In this document: piece by piece, positions 1-7,477 of the stretch
Numbering within the stretch: the stretch's first letter is position 1
Layout of the letters: every line of letters starts with the position of its first letter
Origin: Bacteroidota bacterium
GTDB lineage: Bacteria; Bacteroidota; Ignavibacteria; Kapaibacteriales; UBA2268
Assembly: GCA_027371665.1 (NCBI GenBank)
Contig: DAHXMP010000421.1
Span: forward strand, 1 to 20,253
Length of the DNA stretch: 20,253 nucleotides
Reading direction: 5' to 3'
The notes under the pieces: model-generated
The model's database searches: none
Seen by the model: only the letters and a program-made list of their open reading frames with translations
Told to the model about the DNA's origin: nothing
Made by a program: the position numbers and the translations under genes

Positions 1-91
1 TTCAATCCTGCCACCACTGACATTAGAGGAATCCCTCGAAACGACAAAAATTCATTCCGTTGCTGGTGTTCTTCCACCCGGCGAAGCACTT
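1..91. repeat. Left arm of a contig-end inverted repeat (foldback)
   Basis: Bases 1-91 are the reverse complement of 249-339, with 90 of 91 positions matching. The single mismatch is at 82 versus 258. The arms are separated by 157 bases. The left arm replaces the expected continuation of the comM gene, and the junction lies in a 15-base near-match around 77-91. This is the signature of a template-switch or assembly foldback rather than a biological repeat. Confidence 0.95.
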
Positions 92-1046
92 CGAGGACAT
101 TTCTTGCAAATTCGGGAAGCTCATCGAGAAAAAGGACACCGTGATGGGACAATGATATTTCCCCGGGTTTTATTTTATTCATACCACCGCCGACTAATGC
201 TGCATCCGATATCGTATGATGAGGAGACCTAAAGGGCCTTACCGTTATAAGTGCTTCCCCGGGTGGAAGAACACCAGCAACGGAATGAATTTTTGTCGTT
301 TCGAGGGATTCCTCTAATGTCAGTGGTGGCAGGATTGAAGGAATTCGCTTTGCAAGCATGGTTTTGCCGGAGCCGGGAGGTCCAATCATGAGCATATTAT
401 GACCTCCCGCGGCGGCTATTTCCAATGCCCTTTTAACATTCTCCTGACCCATGACGTCGGACAGGTTCAGCATATAATTGCTTTGATTTTTTGCAAAAAT
501 TTCATTTATATCAACTTTCGCAGGCTCGATTTCGATTGTTCCGTTTAAGTATTGAACGACCTGGGAAATTGTCTCTGCGGGTATCACTTGCATACCATCA
601 ACCAAAGCGGCTTCGTCTGCGTTAATTTTGGGAAGAATTATCTTCTGATAACCTTTTTCCATTGCTTCCATCGTAATCGAAAGTGCGCCGTGAATAGGTC
701 TTAGTGTGCCTTCCAGTGCAAGCTCTCCGAGAACGAGGGTTGATGCGAGAGATTCCTGCTTTACTTCACCCATAGCCGTGAGAATGCCGAGAGCAATGGG
801 TAAATCGAATCCGCTCCCTTCCTTGCGAATGTCAGCGGGAGCAAGATTAATTGTAATCCTTTTAAGCGGGAAAACGAGGTTTGAATTTTTTAACGCCGAA
901 GTAACTCTTTCCCTCGATTCCTTTACAGCCGCATCGGGCAGCCCGACCATGAAAAAGTTGGGTACTGCATTTTCGAGATGAGTTTCGATTTCAACGATAA
1001 AAGCATTTATGCCGAGGCATGATGCCGAAAAAACCTGGGAATACAT
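1..1046 (-). CDS. comM: YifB/ComM family Mg-chelatase-like AAA+ ATPase, 3' end missing
   Basis: Reading leftward from ATG at 1044-1046 gives an open frame to the window edge. Residues 1-180 carry the N-terminal ChlI/Lon-S5-like domain of YifB (GLPDAAVKESRERV, DLPIALGIL, GELALEG). The AAA+ module has Walker A GPPGSGKT at about 222-229, the FRSPHHTISDAALVGGG signature at about 272-288, and Walker B VLFLDELPEF at about 304-313. Family members of about 500 residues act as DNA helicases; ComM promotes branch migration during natural transformation. The family normally continues LRRPLEDG here, but after LRR (about residue 323, base 78) the frame runs into an inverted copy of its own Walker A downstream region, so residues beyond about 323 are not genuine. 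The native protein would lack roughly its last 180 residues in this window. The start fits the family N-terminus (MYSQVFSASCLGINAFIVEIE). No neighbour is clearly co-transcribed. Confidence 0.93.
   Translation of the reverse strand, partial: MYSQVFSASCLGINAFIVEIETHLENAVPNFFMVGLPDAAVKESRERVTSALKNSNLVFPLKRITINLAPADIRKEGSGFDLPIALGILTAMGEVKQESLASTLVLGELALEGTLRPIHGALSITMEAMEKGYQKIILPKINADEAALVDGMQVIPAETISQVVQYLNGTIEIEPAKVDINEIFAKNQSNYMLNLSDVMGQENVKRALEIAAAGGHNMLMIGPPGSGKTMLAKRIPSILPPLTLEESLETTKIHSVAGVLPPGEALITVRPFRSPHHTISDAALVGGGMNKIKPGEISLSHHGVLFLDELPEFARNVLEVLRRVEEHQQRNEFLSFRGIPLMSVVAGL
249..339. repeat. Right arm of the contig-end inverted repeat (native copy)
   Basis: This is the partner of bases 1-91. 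Here the sequence lies in the correct comM frame and encodes the stretch from just after Walker A through HSVAGVLPPGEAL, so this copy is the original and the one at the contig edge is the derived copy. Confidence 0.93.
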
Positions 1047-1300
1047 TATTTCCTTTTTTTATGTTTTTATTCAGTTTTTATTTATTTCAAAACAAATTAT
1101 CAAACAATACGAAAGGTGTCCTGTAATCATTCATTCAAAATAAACAATTTCGGTATTATTTCAATGCTAAGTAAGATTTAAAAATATTTTTTTTAGTTTA
1201 ACCCGAATAAGTTATTTTTATCATTTGTTTTCTATCGCATGGATACAGTTGTATTTATTGTACTGAAAATTACTGAAAATTTTTAAATAAATTAATTGAA
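1047..1300. other. AT-rich divergent intergenic region
   Basis: These 254 bases separate the divergent comM and glycerophosphodiesterase genes and should hold both promoters. They are strongly AT-rich. The only structure I can point to is a perfect tandem duplication of the 10-mer tactgaaaat at 1261-1280, ending about 20 bases before the downstream ATG. No RNA gene, terminator or convincing promoter consensus was recognised. Confidence 0.6.
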
Positions 1301-2068
1301 ATGAAATCTCTCAAAGAGTCTGCAGAATCGGGAAAAATACTAATTGCCGCACACAGGGGTTCTTCAGGGACAGCACCTGAAAATACTCTTGCTGCGTTTC
1401 GTGAAGCTATAGCTGCCGGTGCCGATATGATTGAAACAGATGTTCAGTTTACAAAGGATAACCAGCTTGTGGCTTTTCATGACAGTCATCATTTCAGAGC
1501 CGGGAGGGGCAGTATTGATATAGGGAATATGACAGCCGAAGAGTTGAAGGAGATTGATGCAGGTTCCTGGTTCAATTCAAAATTCTCCGGGGAGAGGATA
1601 CCTTTACTTTCAGACATATTCACTCTTATTAAAGACAAGGTATTTTTGAATATAGAATTGAAATTTCAGAAGCACAATAATTACGAGGACAAAATAAGGC
1701 AGTTTCTGAATCTTATAAATGAGTATGAAATGAAAAGCCAGGTTGTCGTCGCTTCATTCCATTATGGATTGCTCGACATAATAAAACAAATAGCTCCCGA
1801 TGTTCCTGTGTGTGCTATAAAAATTCCCTGGGACAGGACCCTTCCTTCAAAAATTGCAGAGAAACACGGTTCCGAGGTGTTTATTTGTTCTATCAGGCAG
1901 ATTAATGAAAAAATTTCTGATGATGCAAGGAGACACGATATCTTTGTGGGTGTTTATACGGTTGATAATGAAAAAGCCTTAAGTAAAGCTCTGAAACATA
2001 ATGTGGGAGCCATTGGCACAAATTACCCGGCTAAGATTAAGCAGCTTCTCGATGAGCATAAATTTTGA
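1301..2068 (+). CDS. ugpQ: Glycerophosphodiester phosphodiesterase (GDPD family)
   Basis: This 255-residue protein spans one GDPD TIM-barrel domain. The family signature is complete: AHRG (H18, R19), PENT (E27, N28), the metal-binding ETD (E45, D47), and the second catalytic histidine in FHD (H60, D61), followed by IPLLSDIF and an NIELK strand (about 105-123). These enzymes hydrolyse glycerophosphodiesters to glycerol-3-phosphate and an alcohol, recycling phospholipid head groups. No signal peptide is present, so a cytoplasmic UgpQ-like form is likely. It is the first gene of a plus-strand run and is followed 42 bases later by rnhA. The ATG start is placed before a short leader, and HRG at residue 18 matches the usual spacing. 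No strong Shine-Dalgarno sequence precedes it. The family is certain; the substrate preference is not visible. Confidence 0.95.
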   Translation: MKSLKESAESGKILIAAHRGSSGTAPENTLAAFREAIAAGADMIETDVQFTKDNQLVAFHDSHHFRAGRGSIDIGNMTAEELKEIDAGSWFNSKFSGERIPLLSDIFTLIKDKVFLNIELKFQKHNNYEDKIRQFLNLINEYEMKSQVVVASFHYGLLDIIKQIAPDVPVCAIKIPWDRTLPSKIAEKHGSEVFICSIRQINEKISDDARRHDIFVGVYTVDNEKALSKALKHNVGAIGTNYPAKIKQLLDEHKF

Positions 2069-2110
2069 GCCGATAAATTAAATTTTACGATTCATACGGA
2101 TGTTTTTTAA

Positions 2111-2674
2111 ATGAAGACAAGCAGAACCGGCAATGCCTCGTTATTCGATAATAAAGAAAGTAAAGAAAAAAATAAAAAGGAAGTTATCATCTATACCGAC
2201 GGAGGCTGCCTCGGCAATCCAGGCCCCGGAGGTTATGGAGCTGTTCTGAAGTACGGGAAACATGTAAAAGAGATTTCGGCAGGATTCAGGCTGACCACGA
2301 ATAACAGGATGGAAATAACTGCTGCAATTGAGGCATTGAGGTCACTGAAACCAGGTAAAAAAAATAGTGTCGTAATTTACAGCGATTCACAGCTTCTCGT
2401 TAATGCAATGAGCAAAGGCTGGGCTGTCAAATGGAAAGATAACGGCTGGAAACGCAACAGGAAAGACAAAGCACTTAATCCCGATTTATGGGAAAAACTT
2501 TTGGATGAAGCAAAAAAACATAATCTTCGGTTTGTTTGGGTAAAGGGACATGCTAACATACCCGAGAACGAGAGATGTGATAAGTTGTCGAAGGCTGCAG
2601 CAACAGGTAATAATTTATTAATTGATACGGAATATGAAAAAGAAAATCCATATAATTCCATTAATAAAAAATGA
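2111..2674 (+). CDS. rnhA: Ribonuclease HI
   Basis: This 187-residue RNase H1 degrades the RNA strand of RNA:DNA hybrids such as R-loops and primers. The catalytic acidic set is present: D30 in YTDGGC, E68 in NNRMEITAAIEAL, D92 in SDSQLLVNA and D157 in ERCDKLSKAA, with the flexible-loop histidine H147 in VKGHANIPENE. The basic handle region (WKDNGWKRNRKDKAL, about 108-122) is also present. Relative to the roughly 155-residue E. coli enzyme there is a lysine-rich N-terminal extension of about 24 residues and a polar tail of about 20 residues. The extension could be shortened by a later start, but no good internal alternative was seen. Its stop overlaps the next ATG (ATGA at 2671-2674), so translation of the DUF1460 gene is probably coupled to it. 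Confidence 0.96.
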   Translation: MKTSRTGNASLFDNKESKEKNKKEVIIYTDGGCLGNPGPGGYGAVLKYGKHVKEISAGFRLTTNNRMEITAAIEALRSLKPGKKNSVVIYSDSQLLVNAMSKGWAVKWKDNGWKRNRKDKALNPDLWEKLLDEAKKHNLRFVWVKGHANIPENERCDKLSKAAATGNNLLIDTEYEKENPYNSINKK

Positions 2675-3567
2675 TAAGAAGAGATTTCATAAAATATACA
2701 GGGTTGACGGCTGCTCTGGGACTATTGTCCCGCAGTTTGCTGAAGAGTTTTCCCATACCCGGTGCCGAGATTTACAGCCCGGAAACAAGAGCTGAATTTA
2801 AAAGAATTGTAAGACGGGCGATATGCGAACACTGGGAAGAGCTTCCCATAGGTGAATGTATGGGTAAAATCGGTTTGTCCCTGCTCGGTACTCCTTACGA
2901 AGCTTGTACACTCGAAGGTAATGGCCCTGAAATCTGCCGCATTAACCTGAAGGGGCTGGACTGCGTTACTTTCTTTGAAAACGTACTCGATATTGCCAGG
3001 ATATTGAAAAAAGACAAATACGGTTTCGATGATTTGGTTGAAGAAGTAACATTTACCCGTTACAGGGGCGGGAAAATAACGGATTACACTTCACGGCTTC
3101 ATTACACGACCGACTGGATTTATGATAATGTCAAAAAAGGTGTCGTCGATGATATAACCCAGGGTATCGGGGGCATTGAGTTTCCGGTTACTGTGGGTTA
3201 TATGTCCAAGCACCCGGATTCATATTCTGCTTTGAAAAGCCATCCCAATTTTATTCAAAAGATAGAAAAAATCGAAGCAGAAATAAATTTGAGAACTTAT
3301 TATTATATACCTAACGATAAAATTAAATCAATAGAAAAAAAGCTACAGACAGGCGATATAATAGCCATAGCAACAAACCTGGCAGGACTTGATTACTCAC
3401 ACACGGGAATGATTTATAAAGAAAGGGGGGAAGCAAGGTTTCTTCATGCTTCTTCAAAAAAGAAAAAAGTAGTTCTCGATGTCAGTTTGCACGAATATGT
3501 GCCTGAAGTAAAGACTAATATCGGCGTAACAGTTGTGAGGCCACTCCAGCCGGTGCACAAGCTATAA
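2671..3567 (+). CDS. Tat-exported DUF1460 (NlpC/P60-like amidase) protein
   Basis: This 298-residue protein matches the DUF1460 family, an NlpC/P60-superfamily group linked to N-acetylmuramoyl-L-alanine amidase activity in peptidoglycan turnover. A likely nucleophile cysteine lies in GLDCVTFFENVLDIAR (C98), with the partner histidine in DYSHTGMIYK (H244) and a FLHASS element at about 258-263. The N-terminus MIRRDFIKYTGLTAALGLL is a twin-arginine signal (RRDFIK followed by a hydrophobic helix), so export to the periplasm by the Tat route is likely. The ATG overlaps the rnhA stop by four bases, and an MFS transporter follows 24 bases later. Cell-wall fragment processing followed by transport is a reasonable reading of this pairing, but the transporter substrate is unknown. 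The family assignment is firm; the bond cleaved is inferred. Confidence 0.88.
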   Translation: MIRRDFIKYTGLTAALGLLSRSLLKSFPIPGAEIYSPETRAEFKRIVRRAICEHWEELPIGECMGKIGLSLLGTPYEACTLEGNGPEICRINLKGLDCVTFFENVLDIARILKKDKYGFDDLVEEVTFTRYRGGKITDYTSRLHYTTDWIYDNVKKGVVDDITQGIGGIEFPVTVGYMSKHPDSYSALKSHPNFIQKIEKIEAEINLRTYYYIPNDKIKSIEKKLQTGDIIAIATNLAGLDYSHTGMIYKERGEARFLHASSKKKKVVLDVSLHEYVPEVKTNIGVTVVRPLQPVHKL

Positions 3568-3591
3568 AACGCGGGGGAAAAAATAGGCAAA

Positions 3592-4995
3592 TTGCTTCAA
3601 GATATTAAAAACATTCCCTCAGTTTTCTGGGCTTTAAACCTGCTCCAGATGCTCGAAAAACTCGCTTACTGGTGCGTCCTTCTCCAAATGCCTATATATA
3701 TTGCACAAAAAGATATACCCGGAGGACTGCATTGGGAGCAGACTGTCAAAGGGCTGATATTTTTTTTCTGGGCGGCAGTCCAGAATATAACACCTGTTTT
3801 TACCGGCGGCTTTGCCGACAGGTACGGGCATAAACGGACAATGTTCATTTCATTTATCATTATAGCCCTCGGATATATTATCTTAGCGACACAAAGAATG
3901 TTTTATCCTTTTCTGGCGGGAACAATCGTTCTGGGCCTTGGTGAGGGCATTTTCAAGCCCGCACTTCAGGGCTCAGTAGCGGAAGCAATAGGGAAAGGCA
4001 AGTCCAAATCGGGCTGGGGAGTATATTTCATGCTCCTTAACATTTCGGTATTCTTTGGGCCGCCTCTTTCGAAATTTCTGAAAGGAATATCCTGGGAGTT
4101 TGTGTTTCTCGGTGCCGCGGTAATTATCTGTCTCAACTTTTTTGTTTTAATTTTTATCAAAGAACAAAAGAATTATGAAGAAAAACAGATTGAAAAACCC
4201 GGTAAAATTATTAAGGAAATATTTCGGAATTTATTCAAACCAAAGCTTGGGCTCTTTGTTTTGCTAATGTCCGGGTTCATGATAATATATATGCAATTTT
4301 ACGAGACACTGCCGAATTTTATTTATGACTGGACAAACACATCGGGCATTGTGTCTGCATTGCATCTTCCGGCGTTTATGACTATGAAGACTGCACGGGG
4401 AACTATGATTTCATATGAATGGCTCTATAATCTGAATGCAGGATTCGTATTCCTGGGGGTGGTATATGTTACATGGCTCTTCTCAAAAATATACAGGACA
4501 TATGCTTTAATGCTCGGTACAATAATAGCCGCATTAGGGCTTCTGATATGCGGAATGAGCTATTATGGAAGTTTAACGGTTGCAGGATTTTTGGTTTATA
4601 CGCTCGGCGAAATGATTACAAATCCCCGTTTCACAGAGCACCTGAGCAGCATTGCGGGAGAAACTCAGAAAGCACTTTACCTGAGTTACCTTAACGTATC
4701 TCTCGTTATAGGCTTGGGGGGCGGTTCCCTGCTCGGCGGTTACATTTATAAATATTTCGGCGAGAAAGCTTTTCTTGCAAATGAATACTTAAAATCTCAT
4801 TTTCAAATGAATGACACGGGGATTTCTGATGCCCTGTATAAACTGCAATCTAAAACATCTCTAGATATTAACAAAATAACAGAGCTTCTCTGGAACAGTT
4901 ATCATCCCTGGAAAATATGGCTGCCCTTTGTTATCATTGGTATAATATCGGCAGCAGGGCTTTATTATTATACGAAGAAATTCAGGAATCAGTGA
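3592..4995 (+). CDS. Major facilitator superfamily transporter
   Basis: This 467-residue polytopic inner-membrane protein has about twelve hydrophobic segments (for example near 12-37, 53-75, 82-100, 144-164, 167-190, 218-237, 278-300, 367-390 and 445-462). The MFS loop 2-3 motif GGFADRYGHKRTM lies at about 73-85. Some features, such as the spacing of FxGGxxADR and the GEMI segment, recall peptide/proton symporters, but no diagnostic substrate motif was seen, so the cargo is left open. The start is TTG at 3592: the frame begins at the stop of the upstream DUF1460 gene and offers no ATG before the first membrane helix. A purine-rich gggggaaaa lies 10-20 bases upstream. The last seven bases overlap the convergent nadB gene. 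It is probably the last gene of the 1301-4995 unit. Confidence 0.85.
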   Translation: MLQDIKNIPSVFWALNLLQMLEKLAYWCVLLQMPIYIAQKDIPGGLHWEQTVKGLIFFFWAAVQNITPVFTGGFADRYGHKRTMFISFIIIALGYIILATQRMFYPFLAGTIVLGLGEGIFKPALQGSVAEAIGKGKSKSGWGVYFMLLNISVFFGPPLSKFLKGISWEFVFLGAAVIICLNFFVLIFIKEQKNYEEKQIEKPGKIIKEIFRNLFKPKLGLFVLLMSGFMIIYMQFYETLPNFIYDWTNTSGIVSALHLPAFMTMKTARGTMISYEWLYNLNAGFVFLGVVYVTWLFSKIYRTYALMLGTIIAALGLLICGMSYYGSLTVAGFLVYTLGEMITNPRFTEHLSSIAGETQKALYLSYLNVSLVIGLGGGSLLGGYIYKYFGEKAFLANEYLKSHFQMNDTGISDALYKLQSKTSLDINKITELLWNSYHPWKIWLPFVIIGIISAAGLYYYTKKFRNQ

Positions 4996-6536
4996 GAATT
5001 TATATGATGAGTTCCCTTGCTTAATCTTGCTTCGAGCGTTGCATATGTTACAGCAATGGAAGTCTGAATACCGTTTCTTAACTCTAAAATTTCCTTAGTC
5101 ATTTTTGCTTTCTGGTAAAATTGTTCCACTTCCGACTGCAAATGACGGAGCATAGTAACAGCCCGCAAAAGCCTGGGCCTTGTTCTTATCAATCCGACAT
5201 AATTCCACATCGTATTCTTAATCGTTTGCCAGTCCTGTGCAATGAGAGCAGGGTCGGTATATTCGGTCTCCTCGCTCCAGGGGAAAATCTCCGGATAATA
5301 CTCATCGAGGGAAGAATGTTCTGCGGCATCCTCACCGGCTACATAACCCCAGACTACGCTTTCAAGAAGTGAAGTAGAGGCAAGACGGTTTGCCCCGTGA
5401 ACACCGGTGCAAGAAACCTCCCCGATTGCATACAATCTTTGCAGCGAAGTCCTGCCTTTAAGGCTGACGCCGACACCGCCGCATGAATAATGTGCCGCAG
5501 GAACTACGGGAATCGGCTCCTTTGTCAAATCAATACCCATACTGAGGCAATGCTTATAAATAGTCGGGAACCGCTTCTTAATCCAGTTTGAATCTTTGAA
5601 TGAAATATCGAGGTAAACACATGGATGATTAGTGTTGAGCATTGTCTGGTGGATTCCGCGTGCTACGATATCGCGGGGTGCAAGAGAACCCCTCTGGTCG
5701 AATTCATTCATAAATTCTTTACCTTGCTTGTCAATCAGTATCGCACCTTCGCCCCTCATTGATTCGGATATCAGGAAACTGTCCCTGTCATTGTAAAGAG
5801 TAGTGGGGTGAAACTGAATATATTGCAGATTGAAGCATCTTGCACCGGCTCTCCATGAGAGGGCAATACCGTCGCCGGTTGCTTCCTGAGGATTGGTCGT
5901 ATGCCTGAAAATCTGCCCCAGCCCGCCGCTTGCAAGAATGGTTTCGGATGCGTAAACGGGGTAAACCTTACCGGTTTTATTATCGAGTATGAAAGCACCG
6001 AAGCAGGCAGGCTTCTCATATATATCGAGAAGCTCCTTTGAATGATGCGATAACGTCAGAAGCTCTACGGCAGTATGATTCACGAGAACTTCAATATTGG
6101 AGTGGTACTCGATATAATCCAGCACGCTGTGCTGAATTGATTTTCCCGTGCTGTCCTTTGAATGAAGAATACGTGGCAACGAGTGTGCACCTTCGGCAGT
6201 CAGGTCGTATTCGTGCTTTGCATTCATATCGAAAGCAACGTTGAACCTGTCAATCAAGAGCTTCTTGACGAGTTTGGGCCCCATTTCGCAGAGCTGGTCA
6301 ACCGCGGGTTCCCAGCATAAACCGTCGCCTGCGAGCATGATATCTTTTTTTAATTTATCGGGAGAATCCATAAATCCTTTATAGATTATCCCGCCCTGGG
6401 CATAAGCACTGCTGCCGCTTAATAATTCCGGGGTTTTTGTAACTATCGTTACTTTTCGCCCGCGGTCTGCGGCTGTTATAGCGGCAATAGCTCCCGCAAG
6501 TCCCGAACCGATAACGAGTATATCTGTTTTTATCAT
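4989..6536 (-). CDS. nadB: L-aspartate oxidase
   Basis: NadB is the FAD enzyme that oxidises L-aspartate to iminoaspartate, the first step of de novo NAD synthesis. The 515-residue protein starts MIKTDILVIGSGLAGAIAA, the dinucleotide-binding GxGxxG motif at about 10-15. It then has GSSAYAQGGI (about 42-51), the RILHSKDSTGKSI segment, ASGGLGQIFRHTTNPQEATGDG, SESMRGEGA, PAAHYSCGGV, and the C-terminal FAD motif IGEVSCTGVHGANRLASTSLLE. The set is complete for the succinate dehydrogenase/fumarate reductase flavoprotein family, and the HANRLASTSLLE form is typical of NadB rather than SdhA. It is the last gene of nadA-nadC-nadB, 80 bases after nadC, and its stop overlaps the end of the convergent MFS gene. 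Confidence 0.97.
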   Translation of the reverse strand: MIKTDILVIGSGLAGAIAAITAADRGRKVTIVTKTPELLSGSSAYAQGGIIYKGFMDSPDKLKKDIMLAGDGLCWEPAVDQLCEMGPKLVKKLLIDRFNVAFDMNAKHEYDLTAEGAHSLPRILHSKDSTGKSIQHSVLDYIEYHSNIEVLVNHTAVELLTLSHHSKELLDIYEKPACFGAFILDNKTGKVYPVYASETILASGGLGQIFRHTTNPQEATGDGIALSWRAGARCFNLQYIQFHPTTLYNDRDSFLISESMRGEGAILIDKQGKEFMNEFDQRGSLAPRDIVARGIHQTMLNTNHPCVYLDISFKDSNWIKKRFPTIYKHCLSMGIDLTKEPIPVVPAAHYSCGGVGVSLKGRTSLQRLYAIGEVSCTGVHGANRLASTSLLESVVWGYVAGEDAAEHSSLDEYYPEIFPWSEETEYTDPALIAQDWQTIKNTMWNYVGLIRTRPRLLRAVTMLRHLQSEVEQFYQKAKMTKEILELRNGIQTSIAVTYATLEARLSKGTHHINSH

Positions 6537-6616
6537 AATAAAATAATTTGCAAAATGACAATCGGTAAAACGTTTTTGACCAGTGAATATTTATTACATA
6601 ATTTCAATGTGTAATC

Positions 6617-7477
6617 TTATAAAAACTCAATATGTATATTTGAAGCCCTTGCTGAATGTGTCAATGCTCCTACTGAAACTGCGTCAACACCTGTCTGAAC
6701 AAAACTTTTTAATGTTGATAAATTGATTCCTCCGGAAGCCTCGATGAAAATATTTTTTCCTCCCTTCTGTGAGCGGATAAATTGGACGCACTTTCTTATT
6801 TTATCAGGTTTCATATTATCGAGCAGAAAGCCATCCACACCTGCTTTCAATCCTTCCCTTATTTGGTTCATGTTTTCAACTTCAAGTTCGATGGGAAGTT
6901 GATAGCTTTTCTTTTTGATTTTTTCAATTGCCTTTGTAATGTTTCCCGCGGCTTTGATATGATTATCCTTAATTAAAATTCCCGACGATAAATCGAGCCT
7001 GTGGTTATAGCCACCGCCTGCCGTAACTGCATATTTTTCAAAAGTTCTAATGCCGGGTGTCGTTTTGCGGGTATCGAGGATTTTTACTTTATAAGGTTTT
7101 GCTATCTTAGCATATTCATTCGTAAGGGAGGCAATACCGCATAGCCTTTGAAGCAAATTCAGAAACACTCTCTCTTTTGTCAGAATCTCTGCCGTAGAAC
7201 CCTGTATCCGAGCAATAATACTTCCTTTCTTAATAAAATCGCCATCTTTGTAAAATATTTTTGTTTTAAATCCTTTCCCAAAAAATTGTTCAATAAGAAA
7301 TCCACCGGCTAAAACGATATTTTCTTCTGCCTGAACCACGGCTGTTGATATTGCATTTTTAGAAATCAAACCTTCCGTGGTTTTGTCGGTATTTGGAATG
7401 TCTTCCTGCAAAAATTCTTTTATCTTTTTTGCAAGATATTCTTTTGGAATTATTTTATGTTGTTTGTATTCTATCAA
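6617..7477 (-). CDS. nadC: Nicotinate-nucleotide pyrophosphorylase (carboxylating)
   Basis: NadC converts quinolinate and phosphoribosyl pyrophosphate into nicotinate mononucleotide. Motifs read in order: EFLQEDIPNTDKTTE near the N-terminus, ERVFLNLLQRLCGIA, LDTRKTTPGIR, GGGYNHRLDLSSGILIKDNH, then ELEVEN, FLLDNMKPD and the phosphate-binding IEASGGIN with VGALTHS at the end. I start it at the TTG at 7475-7477, giving 286 residues. The frame stays open upstream to an ATG at 7624, but those 49 extra residues lie entirely inside nadA in another frame and resemble no NadC N-terminus. The TTG shares a TTGA overlap with the nadA stop, the usual arrangement for translational coupling. The family is certain; the start is likely but not proven. 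Confidence 0.95.
   Translation of the reverse strand: MIEYKQHKIIPKEYLAKKIKEFLQEDIPNTDKTTEGLISKNAISTAVVQAEENIVLAGGFLIEQFFGKGFKTKIFYKDGDFIKKGSIIARIQGSTAEILTKERVFLNLLQRLCGIASLTNEYAKIAKPYKVKILDTRKTTPGIRTFEKYAVTAGGGYNHRLDLSSGILIKDNHIKAAGNITKAIEKIKKKSYQLPIELEVENMNQIREGLKAGVDGFLLDNMKPDKIRKCVQFIRSQKGGKNIFIEASGGINLSTLKSFVQTGVDAVSVGALTHSARASNIHIEFL

Noticed and set aside
1..339. Inverted repeat as a transposon end, CRISPR-like or regulatory hairpin
   Set aside because: The right arm is normal comM coding sequence and the left arm sits exactly at the contig edge, so an artefact explains it better.
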